From Mesodorylaimus sp. YZB2_4 (taxonomy: Eukaryota; Nematoda; Enoplea; Dorylaimida; Dorylaimidae): DNA of 64,000 nt. Within the stretch, counting starts at the first letter, position 1; each line of letters starts with the position of its first letter. The DNA is taken from assembly GCA_030248295.1 (NCBI GenBank), contig JASANH010000367.1, positions 62,001-126,000 on the forward strand, in the 5' to 3' direction. Shown piece after piece: positions 1-8,393 of this stretch. The position numbers and the translations under genes were made by a program. The notes beneath the pieces were generated by a model. That model saw nothing but the letters and a program-made list of their open reading frames with translations. It was not told where the DNA came from and ran no database searches.

Positions 1-57
1 CCTGACAAAATTAAAATGTGATATCGAATAGTGCGATTATCAACGCAGCCGCTGTTT

Positions 58-243
58 CTACTGCTGTTGCTGTTGCTGATGACGAATAATAGCAGCTTGC
101 TGTTTCCAATACTGTCGCTGAGCCTCTGTCAATTGGGGCCAAGTTTCCGAGGCCATATTACAGGCCTCGGCCATGTTAGGGGCGAGGGCTGTGTTTAAAT
201 ACGTGAGCTTCGCGTACAACGAAAAACCATTTATGCGGGACAT
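58..243 (-). CDS. small HMG-box-like protein
   Basis: This is a 61-residue ORF starting at an ATG (base 243) and ending in a run of glutamines just before its stop. Residues 5-50 follow the HMG-box pattern: an N-x-F-S-L-Y-A-K start, then an acidic/Met helix, then W-P-x-L-T-x-x-x-x-x-Y-W-K-x-x-A. HMG boxes bend DNA, which would suit a nucleoid or core protein of the adjacent Polinton-type element, or a host gene fragment. It points away from the element. The box is short for the family (usually about 70 residues), so it may be partial. The HMG reading is pattern-based. Confidence 0.45.
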   Translation of the reverse strand: MSRINGFSLYAKLTYLNTALAPNMAEACNMASETWPQLTEAQRQYWKQQAAIIRHQQQQQQ

Positions 244-444
244 GGCGTTGTGGTCTAAAAATAAAACACGAGCTAATTAAGACCTGAATAGCGTTACCAG
301 ACACCAGCGTCGTCAACACAATGGTGTCCTAATGTAGACATACGAGGCGAGTTCATGAAGTTTAGGTCAATACTTTCAAATGGGTGTGAAACTGTGCTAT
401 ACCATCCCATAGAATCGAAACACAGGATCAACATTGGAACCTAG

Positions 445-552
445 AGTTTAAATCTGACCCACCAGGTCAACTCTAAACTCACCGCCCAGGTATGTCCCAC
501 AATTTTGGAAACTTGTCCCTGTTGTGGGCGGCCTCATAAACCTGGAACCTAG
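445..552 (+). pseudogene. Cys-rich motif fragment (CCGRPHK type)
   Basis: This short open stretch lies between stops at 442-444 and 550-552 and encodes C-P-T-I-L-E-T-C-P-C-C-G-R-P-H-K. Nearly the same peptide is encoded on the minus strand at about 27.85-27.90 kb inside a longer Cys-rich ORF. Conservation at the protein level in two places indicates a real but unidentified protein. This copy is only a fragment with no start codon. Confidence 0.4.
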
Positions 553-633
553 AACCTGGAACCTATGCAGTATGCAACTGCTGCATCAAATATGCAGCCT
601 CTGCGTACGTCTTTATATAGCCAAGAATTTGGC

Positions 634-1028
634 TTATCTTCATGTCGAATTAGTGCCATTGAACTGTGACTGAACATGAACCTGGAGGCGGGGTATCGCA
701 TTCGATAAATCATGAAAAGACAGGCACACCCACAACATTCAGTTTTGGAATCAGGTGATCGGGGTGGGACAGTACATCAAAGCACTGACCGGACATACGT
801 AGGTGCAGCCAACCGGATACGTGTTATGTAGGGTTATCTTCATGTCGAATCAGTGCCATTGAACTGTGACTGAACATGAACCTGGAGGCGGGGTATCGCA
901 TTCGATAAATCATGAAAAGGCAGGCACACCCACAACATTCAGTTTTGGAATCAGGTGATCGGGGTGGGACAGTACATCAAAGCACTGACCGGACATACGT
1001 AGGTGCAGCCAACCGGATACGTGTTATG
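634..1028. repeat. tandem duplication, 200-bp period
   Basis: Bases 634-828 and 834-1028 match over 195 bases with two differences by eye (651/851 and 719/919). The period is exactly 200. The second copy ends 20 bases before the TATA box of the PC4-like gene, so the duplication enlarges its upstream region. I see no coding potential in it. Confidence 0.9.
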
Positions 1029-1047
1029 CTGAAGCCAACTTTATGGC

Positions 1048-1055
1048 TATAAAAA
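1048..1055 (+). promoter_or_regulatory. TATA box of PC4-like gene
   Basis: TATAAAAA lies 74 bases before the preferred ATG at 1122. This leaves room for a start site near 1078 and a short leader, and argues against the earlier in-frame ATG at 1059. Confidence 0.6.
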
Positions 1056-1121
1056 GGGGTGGATGGAGCAGTTCTGATCACTTGCCCTTTTGTGTCAGCC
1101 GCTACCTGGTCCATTTCAATC

Positions 1122-1648
1122 ATGGTTCTCGAAGATGCCAAAATCATAAAGTTGGATAGTTCTAGCGGCATGTCTGCGCTTGTGCAGGTATACCATGGGC
1201 AAGTGGCGTTCAGCTTGCGAGTCTTGAAAAATGATGACAAGGGTGAGCTTCACCCTACAAAGGAGGGGGTCATGCTGTTTGTTTCTGAGATGGAACGTCT
1301 CATCCGCTGGGCGTCAGTGAAATTCCCAGCAACTGAAAATTTGACTCAGCCTAAGGATGATTCTTATGTGACGAGTCACTCCTACACCGATCGTAATGGC
1401 AAACTGTCAATAAAAATTGGGTGAGTGGGTGACGTTAACAAGTCATACTGTATTTGCACTAATTATTTATTTATAGTGGTGGCATTTTGATCGTCTCGGC
1501 GAATACCAACAATGGAATGAAAATGGTCAAAATCACGCATGATCAATTCAAGGTCCTGTTGGCTGAAAAGGAGGCAATCATGGACGCCATCACTTTGCGT
1601 GAAATTCAGTTGGCTGATGCTGCAGCGGCGGGTGGGTCATCAGCGTGA
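1122..1648 (+). CDS. PC4/p15-like ssDNA-binding protein, two exons
   Basis: Exon 1 is 1122-1420 and exon 2 is 1477-1648. The 56-base intron has GTGAGT...TTATAG ends, and splicing keeps the frame to give 156 residues ending in TGA. Residues about 20-65 match the PC4/p15 core: V-x-V-x-x-G-x-V stretch, then L-R-V, a K-G-E-L-H-P-T-K-x-G-V turn, and a closing helix with E-x-x-R-L. The second half (K-L-S-I-K-I-G-G-G and a D-Q-F-K helix) could be a second related unit. PC4 proteins bind single-stranded DNA and assist transcription or repair. Lying ahead of the element's polymerase, it may coat replication intermediates. The start was chosen from TATA spacing. The match is from memory of the fold pattern, not from a search. 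Confidence 0.55.
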
Positions 1649-1870
1649 AGCAGTCAACACCCTGGTGGCCGTTTGTTGGTGAGGTCGTGAGTAACCGTGA
1701 GTGTTGAATAAAAGCTTGATGAAAATGGTTGTGGTTTACTTGAAGTGGTTGTAGGGATTTCATCCCATCATATACTTTAGCCGCTTTCGTGTTTATAGGG
1801 TACTTATCCTGATCATACGCTTACTTATTCCTGCAATTGTGACACAGGTTTAAGTTATTTTATTCATAGA

Positions 1871-2776
1871 ATGTTGCCAGCAACTCCATCCAAGCCAGTG
1901 GTTATTGATTTGACAAAGTCACCTGCCACTTCTCCAACATCTCCCCCAAGCAAGAAGGCAGTCACCCAAACTCCAGGAGGAACCGTAAGGGTTAAGGGTA
2001 AGGAAATGTATACCCTATTGCAACAATCAATGTACAAGTGACTTGAATTTAGCTACGAACCCTAATAGTCAGAATGTAACGACGGTGAAGCGGAAACTGC
2101 GGCTGAATGAGGAAGTGGAAGAACGTCAAATGCCCACCCGAATTTGTCCAGAATGTCAGAAAAGTGTCTCCAGGTAACAGTATGTGACTTTTCGTTAAAT
2201 ATACCCAATACACTCAGTTTCAATTTATAGGCCGCATTTTAGTAGACATTTGAAAATACACAAGGGACTGAGTTTCACCTGTACTCAATGTGGTAAAAGT
2301 TTCACCAGGTAAAAAGTGGCATGTTTTCACACAGTTTAGAAAGAGATTTTTAAAAATTTACAGACAAGAAGGGCTAAAGAAGCATATGAAAACACATGAT
2401 GCTACGATCGACCAAGCAAGTGACAAAGTCTATCTCGACTGTCCCTATTGCGCATATCAAGGCTCCGGGGATATCGAATATTTCCGTCAGCACATTAAGA
2501 AATATCACGGGGACCAGATGGAACAATGCAAAAAGTGTCAATGTCGGGGACAGGACAAATTTTTGACTGAAAAACACTTGCTTCAATGCTTCCAATGTGA
2601 GTATATGATTCAGAAAAGATTAATGTAAGCATAAATATAACTGATATTATATCGCAGATGAACCGAGTCAATACCCATTGGCGCCACTACCCAACCCTCT
2701 ACCCGAAGCCCAATTCCCAGAAGACGTGTCAGCCGAAGAGGTTCCAGAGTCAGTATTGCAAGCATTAGGTCCTTAG
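1871..2776 (+). CDS. C2H2 zinc-finger region upstream of (or fused to) polymerase
   Basis: Five exons (1871-1997, 2053-2173, 2231-2308, 2364-2596, 2658-2776) join in frame to 225 residues. The N-terminus is Ser/Pro/Lys-rich. It is followed by three Cys2His2 units (C-P-E-C...H-L-K-I-H, C-T-Q-C...H-M-K-T-H, C-P-Y-C...H-I-K-K-Y-H), a further Cys cluster and a Pro/Glu-rich tail. All introns are 55-61 bases with GT-AG ends. The stop at 2774-2776 lies where the sequence would run straight into the polymerase in another frame. I infer that fingers and polymerase were one gene and that a one-base change near 2773 separates them. A separate zinc-finger gene ending here is the alternative. Confidence 0.6.
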
Positions 2777-2777
2777 C

Positions 2778-5516
2778 GAGAAAAGAGTGGAAAAGTATGG
2801 AGAAGCCCGCCTAATCTGGAATGCGCTGCCTGTCAAGGATCTGTATCACTACATAAAGTAACTAATCATTTTTAAAACCCTAGAAATAGGAAATATTGAA
2901 ATTTATGGTTCAAGAGTTTATAACGAGATGGATACGCTTCCATTCATGGCAGCCAGCGTGAGGTTTGCGGAACTATTTTACGAAATTACGTCCGTCGATA
3001 TTTATCGATCATGCCAGTCCATTCCCGGAGTGTCAATGCTATTTCTATTTCAACGACTTGCAGAACTCTGTCCAGAAGTGCGGTTTGGACTGTTTGAGCA
3101 GAATGAGCAAGAACTGGCCGAAAAATTAATGAGTAGTGTGGCAGGTATGAATATATTTTGTATATCTTGTCTTCCAGAGTATAACAATTTTTTCATTCTT
3201 AGGTGGGTTGGCTGTCATAAATACTCAACTTATTGAATCTGGTATCACAAAAATTCGAAATGGAGGTTCTATTGCACAAAAGATCGTAGGGTAAGTCAAA
3301 TTTACTTCAGCAAAAATTTTCTCATGTCAAATATCCTATTCTTTCACGATATGACGCCAATGCACTCTATCTACATTCAATCGGTAAAGACTGCCCAGCT
3401 GGCAAAGTGTGTCATTGGAAACATGTTCCCGAAAGAACACTATTCGAAAGGCAGACCCCTTTGCCTGGTGCAGGTAACACGTCTTAGTCAATTATTTTTA
3501 TTTAGAAAAAATATGACCTAATGCTCTAAAACAGATTTGAAAAAGGGGCGAATGTGGAAAGAGGTAAATTATTTGAAATATCGGGAATGGGAAAGAAAAG
3601 AGCAAATACGCATGGCGAGCGATGGTGAGCAGCAATGTCTCGGCCTCAAACAAATTCGTGTCGATGGATATTCGAAAAAGTCACGGACAGTTTTCTTTTT
3701 CAATGGTTGCTATTTTCACAACCATCCACCGACAGAATGTTGCAATAAGAATGTCAAGCCCAACCCGAAATACCCGAATGCCTATCAAGACTTCCGCGAT
3801 CAGGTCGAGCATTTAAAAACTTTTGGTTTCACAATCGACGTGATGTGGGGTAAGGAAATAAATTGACGAATAATTCTAGTCTCTAACTTGAAATTTTTGT
3901 AGAATGTGAGTGGAATAACATCGAAAAAGTGGCCACGCTAATAAGAAAAGGACAACGGCGGAGTATTCCTTCCGAGCTGAGGCAGTATGTTCCACAAGCT
4001 GAGCGACTGGCCCGTTATCTAAGCAGTCTTCGAAAACGGGCATTCGAAAACGACTTGTACGTCCCGGATAGAAGTATGCGGCAAGCAATTCTGAGTGGTC
4101 AAGCCTTTGGTTTTGCTTGCGTCGACATCACTTGCCCGCCACATCTTCGAGAAAAATTCTCTGAATTCCCTCCCATAAGTAAGTAATTCAATGGCTAAGC
4201 AATCTGCTTTTGAATAAAATTTTTATTTTCAGTGAAACATGCTGAGGTTTCAATCTCGGATGTGGGTGAATATATGGCTGGGATCGCGAGGGCAAATGGC
4301 GAACTCAAAACACCGCAACGATGCCTGATTGGATCATTCATTGGCCGCAAAATGTGGCTCCATACGGAAATGCTCACGTTTCTACACTCGCAAGGCATTC
4401 TCATTGAGCACATTTATGAATTTGCTCAGTACGACCGCGTCGACGCTTTCTCTTGGTTCGTGGACGAGGTTAGTTATCAAGCATTTATTCCAGCATTTTT
4501 CACAGCTGAAAATTTTGCAGGTTACAAAGAATCGGCGTCAAGGTGATGTGGATCCGGAACGGTTCGGATGTCTGGCTGAGCTGTGGAAATTGATTGGGAA
4601 CTCGAGCTATGGAAAATGCTTGACGAAAATCGATTCACACACCAACGTCATCTACGCTGATAGGAAACGGGCAATGGAGGCAGCCAATGATCCATTCCAC
4701 GTGCGGACAGTAGCCATCTCCGATAACTGTTTCGAGATTCACACGAAACCGGAGAAGCATGTCTACCAGCTGCCGATTGTTTGGTAAGTTTCATGCAAAT
4801 TAAATTTCAAGAAAAGTTAACATATTAAAAATTTTAGGTTTGTCCGTATATGGCAACGCCAAAAAGACCATGCTGGAATTTATGTATACTGTACTGATTC
4901 CATGCTTGGACCGAAAACGATGGACATTGTCAGAAAGCGACACAGACTCGGTGAGTGTAATGTTACATTATGAAGATGTCACTGATCAACTGAAATTTTT
5001 TCTTTTCAGTTTTACATGGCCATAGCAGCACTCTTCCTGGATGACATTGTACTGCCTGAAAAATGGGACGAGTGGCAACGCCTGAAGGCCAAATGGTTTG
5101 TGGACGAGACAAATGCATTACACAAACGCGAGCCTGGTCGCTTCAAACTGGAAAAGCAAGGATCCAACTTTGCTGGCCTGAATCCCAAGGTAAGTGATTG
5201 CTTTACTACGACGAACTAACTGGAACTAACCATAACCTGTTTTCAGTGCTATGTCCTCGCCAGTCCAGGCGAGGAATATCCAAAGGCCAAGGGAGTTCAG
5301 CTAACCACAGTCAATGCAGCAGCTTTAACATTCGAAAATTATAAGCGAGTTTTATTGGGGGATTCTGCAGCCATGCAGAATGTACATAATGTAACGATCC
5401 GTGTTTTACCAAATGTAGGGGTAGTAACTGCGATCCAGGAGAAGGTAGGGCTCACTCGCTGCTCCTTTAAGCGTATATATCATGCGGATGGGAGCAGCGA
5501 ACCCCTGCTTTTATAA
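2778..5516 (+). pseudogene. Polinton protein-primed DNA polymerase B, copy 1 (interrupted)
   Basis: The coding blocks are 2778-2857, 2915-3144, 3203-3290, about 3344-3473, 3535-3849, 3903-4178, 4233-4468, 4521-4783, 4838-4950, 5010-5189 and 5247-5516. Polymerase motifs are visible in order. Motif A (Y-D-A-N-A-L-Y-L) is at about 3346. An inserted endonuclease-like block (N-G-C-Y-F-H-N-H) is at about 3705. Motif B (N-S-S-Y-G-K) is at about 4602. Motif C (D-T-D-S), split just before an F-Y intron junction, is at about 4940. The enzyme would copy the element from a terminal protein primer. Breaks: a frame change near 2773, no canonical AG just before motif A (about 3343), and a two-base shortfall near 4781 relative to copy 2. 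Introns are short and spliceosomal. The family call is firm; whether any product is made is doubtful. Confidence 0.8.
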
Positions 5517-5677
5517 AAAAAGTCCAAGTAAAAATTGTAAATAGTTGTTATGACCTTAGTGAATACGACGCTCGTTTTGACGAAAGTATCTTGCTGAATT
5601 TGATTTTCTCCTATTCCAGCTACGCTTCTATTTTAGCATTTCTGCTACTTTAGCATAGCAAAAGGAAAAAAGAAAAA

Positions 5678-5965
5678 ATGGACTCCCAAGTGATCAACGA
5701 GTTTTTGGACATGTTCCAGGACACCCCCAACCTCCATCTAGCACCAATGGTGCTAGATGTTATCAGGATCATTGGCGAGTACGTGGCGCCGACCTACGAC
5801 CTGGCGGCACAACGACTTATGTGGGGACCCATTCAGGTTTCGTTCGCGGAACCTGTTGGCGACGTCTCGGAGCAAGATCTGAAAAGAAAACTCGCCAAAA
5901 GTACGCTGCTATTCCTGGCGAGTAATCGAAACTTGCTCGGTGATATCCCTAAAATAACCGTGTAA
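5678..5965 (+). CDS. conserved small Polinton protein, family unknown
   Basis: This 95-residue ORF starts at ATG 5678 and is the last rightward gene before the convergent late block. It is acidic at the N-terminus (M-D-S-Q-V-I-N-E-F-L-D), with a central helix-rich V-L-D-V-I-R-I-I-G-E-Y segment and a basic L-K-R-K-L-A-K stretch. Copy 2 encodes the same protein at 34455-34796 on the minus strand, so it is a true element gene under similar constraint. I recognise no domain. An AATAAA follows near 6046. Confidence 0.6.
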   Translation: MDSQVINEFLDMFQDTPNLHLAPMVLDVIRIIGEYVAPTYDLAAQRLMWGPIQVSFAEPVGDVSEQDLKRKLAKSTLLFLASNRNLLGDIPKITV

Positions 5966-6039
5966 TTTACTGTATATACTTGATATATCAATATTCTCTT
6001 TATATATAATATTTTATATCTTTCTTTATGTTATACTTT

Positions 6040-6070
6040 ATTCAAAAATAAACTTAATTTTATTCACAAT
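6040..6070. terminator. two-way poly(A) region between convergent genes
   Basis: AATAAA occurs on the plus strand near 6046 (AAAAATAAACTT) and on the minus strand near 6058-6066 (GTGAATAAAATT). They lie in an AT-rich gap between the convergent ORFs ending at 5965 and 6105. This is the expected meeting point of early and late transcripts. Confidence 0.5.
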
Positions 6071-6104
6071 GAGTACCAATATTTACAAAAGACATAAGTT
6101 GCAG

Positions 6105-6629
6105 CTACAACTGCCATGACATGCGAGGCATTTTAGCCATCAACTTTCGAGGGATCTTATCTGGATGAAAATACCAATCTGGTATATCAATATCATAAAG
6201 ATATGCACACAAAAAATATAGCAATCTCGGTTTTTCATTATTATCCCTGGCTGACTGTGTAAAGTATCTCAACACATTCTCAACTGGTCCATCGTCCACA
6301 ATAAAATCATTCATGCTGGAATCAAAAATCAACAGCTGTCCACCTGGCTTTGACATTATCCGAGCCTTTTCCTCACTTCGTAAAAATTCAGCCAATACTG
6401 CTATCTTCAACTGCTTGTATGATGTGAAAAAGTCCACCAAACCTTCCCAACGATCATCCGACTGTTTGGTATCGTCCCAATCCAAAGCCAAATTATCTTC
6501 ACGTAGCAAACTTTGAAAAAATTCACTGTCCCAGAGCCCGTCGGTAGAATGGTTTTGGAAACCCGCAAAGCTATGACGCCTAAACAGGGTCTTGGGTTGA
6601 CAATGACTAAAGCGGTACAGTACCGTCAT
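6105..6629 (-). CDS. 174-residue late protein, present only in copy 1
   Basis: The start is set at ATG 6629, 45 bases below a TATA box (6674-6681). The longer frame upstream begins with a non-ATG codon. The protein is acidic and aromatic-rich (W-D-S-E-F-F, L-D-W-D-D-T, D-I-P-D-W-Y-F-H-P). I see no signal peptide, membrane segment or known catalytic pattern, and no His-Trp-Cys arrangement of an adenain-type protease. In copy 2 the matching interval (34296-34454) is only about 160 bases, so the gene is missing there. A short duplicated peptide (R-F-S-H-C-Q-P) spans the upstream region and the N-terminus. Function unknown. Confidence 0.55.
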   Translation of the reverse strand: MTVLYRFSHCQPKTLFRRHSFAGFQNHSTDGLWDSEFFQSLLREDNLALDWDDTKQSDDRWEGLVDFFTSYKQLKIAVLAEFLRSEEKARIMSKPGGQLLIFDSSMNDFIVDDGPVENVLRYFTQSARDNNEKPRLLYFLCAYLYDIDIPDWYFHPDKIPRKLMAKMPRMSWQL

Positions 6630-6673
6630 GATCGTAGGTTGGCAATGACTAAATCGATACAATAGTCCGCCCC

Positions 6674-6681
6674 TTTTTATA
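6674..6681 (-). promoter_or_regulatory. TATA box of 174-residue gene
   Basis: On the minus strand this reads TATAAAAA followed by GGGG. It lies 45 bases upstream of ATG 6629. Confidence 0.5.
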
Positions 6682-6840
6682 TCGTCAAAATTGTACAAGC
6701 CATTGAAACAGGATGTCGTATGGGTGTATCTGCTGCGGTTGAGGTTGCATCTATGACTGTTGACGTCAGTTGACTATTTGTAGTTTGAAATTTTTACAGA
6801 CGATTTATTTATTTATTTGGTTTTTCCACATGTACGCATT

Positions 6841-7305
6841 TCACTTTTCAAAGGTTAGCCAAGTTACCATGGTGGTATCATTCACTTGCACTCCATCACT
6901 ATACACACTTTGAGGTACATTCGCCTCATGCAACATTTCAATAAATTTCAAAGTGTCATTAGGACGCCTTTTGCGAAAATGGGAAGGTGCAATTACATAC
7001 TTTAGCAGATCAAGAATGTGACTGCCTACACTGGAATCTGAATACATAATACGTCCATGCTCGGTAAGTGTTGGCTTCAGGGTTTTCAGTATGACCCTAG
7101 CACGGTTGACATAAGTTTTTGGAAAAAGATCTAAATACTTTTCATAATTCTGATCACCTTCCACTTCTTCGCTTGCAATCTGGACTTGGCCATTGCCATT
7201 TTGTAGCTCTGACTGATTCGTGGCGGGTGCTGGATGGAGCTTTTGGAAATTATTTTTCAAACGTTGATACTCCGACACTGAGATCAGTACGTACTCTTTC
7301 GACAT
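6841..7305 (-). CDS. conserved Polinton late protein (GSHILDL type)
   Basis: This 154-residue protein has the layout of an uncharacterised protein common in invertebrate Mavericks. It has an M-S-K-E-Y-V-L-I-S start, a polar linker, a helical R-A-R-V-I-L-K-T-L-K-P segment, then G-S-H-I-L-D-L-L-K-Y and a final N-V-P-Q-S-V. The role is not known; a structural or assembly function is inferred from its place among capsid genes. Its first 56 bases overlap the end of the upstream 7250-7612 gene in another frame. Copy 2 carries a version frameshifted near its C-terminus. Confidence 0.6.
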   Translation of the reverse strand: MSKEYVLISVSEYQRLKNNFQKLHPAPATNQSELQNGNGQVQIASEEVEGDQNYEKYLDLFPKTYVNRARVILKTLKPTLTEHGRIMYSDSSVGSHILDLLKYVIAPSHFRKRRPNDTLKFIEMLHEANVPQSVYSDGVQVNDTTMVTWLTFEK

Positions 7306-7612
7306 ACGGGAGAATGGCTTGAATCAAAGTTGGGACAAATTTGAAACCACGTTTTCGAATAAGATAAGTTTTCCGTTTCCAGCAAATCTTTTCGTTGGCC
7401 AAGAAAGCAATATCTCTTTTGAACTTGACCAAATGTCGATTTTGTTGAGGCGTAATATCAATGTCGGAATTGTTGACCAGGTTCAGCGCGAATTCGCCAA
7501 TGGCTGTGATGAGTGTAGGACTGGCGTCGGTCAATTGCCTTTTGGCAGCAGATGGGAGTGACAGGGAGAGTATTTGCAACTCACGTTTAACTTTGCCGAC
7601 AGACTCGGACAT
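7250..7612 (-). CDS. conserved Polinton late protein (core-like, Lys/Arg C-terminus)
   Basis: This 120-residue protein has an N-terminal helix pair (L-Q-I-L...A-A-K-R-Q-L-T-D-A), an A-L-N-L-V segment, then basic W-K-R-K-T-Y-L-I-R-K-R-G-F and a hydrophobic end. The same arrangement (a basic W-K-x-K-x-x-L-I-x-x-x-G-F near the C-terminus) recurs in a short protein beside capsid genes of many invertebrate Mavericks. I infer a virion or DNA-associated role. It overlaps the following gene by 56 bases. In copy 2 the Trp codon of this motif is a stop. Confidence 0.6.
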   Translation of the reverse strand: MSESVGKVKRELQILSLSLPSAAKRQLTDASPTLITAIGEFALNLVNNSDIDITPQQNRHLVKFKRDIAFLANEKICWKRKTYLIRKRGFKFVPTLIQAILPYVERVRTDLSVGVSTFEK

Positions 7613-7690
7613 TTTTAAAAGGCGAATGCACTGTCACAATGTTTTTATTCACACTTTACAGTCTTCATGTGATAATTTTCATCATCTTCT

Positions 7691-8320
7691 TCACACTGGT
7701 AGGAAAACATGCGTGGGATATTCGGATGGAAGAATGTTTGTCATCACTTTGAATTTTGGGTCAGTTTCTGCTGGGTGCATATTGATGAATAAATATGAAA
7801 ATCGTTTGCTGGCTGTTGCTTTCTCGTAGGCATCGAGTAGAAAACCATTTTTCCGACGAAATGCTTGTTGGGCAAATGTTTCCACGGTTCCCTCCATTCT
7901 CGGGCCACGCATTAGTGTCAAGTATTGGCAGTTTCTAGCAATAGTCCGCATTTCATCTCGATTATCGAACAAAGTTTGAATAATGTAAATGAGTGTGAAT
8001 GGAGTATGATGCGAATCCACAGTAAACATACGCACCAGCTGTTTGTAGGTGTCCTTGGTTAGCGATGCTTGTAAATCATCCAGCACTATGCAAGAACCAG
8101 GGATTATATTGGCCACGTCAGGAAAACCTTCTTTGAATTCCACTTTGGGCATCTCGGAAAAAATACCTTGGTATACTCCATAGTACCATTCAATCTTTGT
8201 AAACGGTTTGGAAAATATTTTATCACTCTCTTCAAGAAGCTTCTTTACGAATCTAGTTTTTCCAGTGCCTGTACCACCAGCGACAATAAACGTGGACGGG
8301 TGCTGCAGTTTAAACGCCAT
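7691..8320 (-). CDS. FtsK/A32-type genome packaging ATPase
   Basis: The protein has 209 residues from ATG 8320 (a GTG two codons earlier is less likely). Walker A G-G-T-G-T-G-K-T is at residues 15-22. Walker B I-V-L-D-D is at about 78-82, followed by L-Q. A conserved I-I-Q-T-L-F-D motif and an N-C-Q-Y-L-T-L-M-R sensor-like segment come later. Polinton A32-like ATPases are about this size and power DNA entry into the capsid. A TATA box sits at 8358-8365, and an AATAAA lies about 60 bases past the stop, just ahead of the next gene. Copy 2 has an intact homologue with about 15 differences by my count. Confidence 0.9.
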   Translation of the reverse strand: MAFKLQHPSTFIVAGGTGTGKTRFVKKLLEESDKIFSKPFTKIEWYYGVYQGIFSEMPKVEFKEGFPDVANIIPGSCIVLDDLQASLTKDTYKQLVRMFTVDSHHTPFTLIYIIQTLFDNRDEMRTIARNCQYLTLMRGPRMEGTVETFAQQAFRRKNGFLLDAYEKATASKRFSYLFINMHPAETDPKFKVMTNILPSEYPTHVFLPV

Positions 8321-8357
8321 AACCACGAGTGGATTTTAAATTTTATCATGTACACAG

Positions 8358-8365
8358 TATTTATA
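8358..8365 (-). promoter_or_regulatory. TATA box of ATPase gene
   Basis: TATAAATA on the minus strand lies 38 bases above ATG 8320 and between the capsid stop and the ATPase. The same GGATATAAATACTGTGTA block is kept in copy 2 near 32817. Confidence 0.6.
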
Positions 8366-8393
8366 TCCGTTGAACAGCATCAATTGAATAAGA

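Noticed and set aside
977-1240. 87-codon minus-strand ORF
   Set aside because: It is antisense to the spliced PC4-like gene and its promoter and spans the tandem repeat. Composition is not protein-like.
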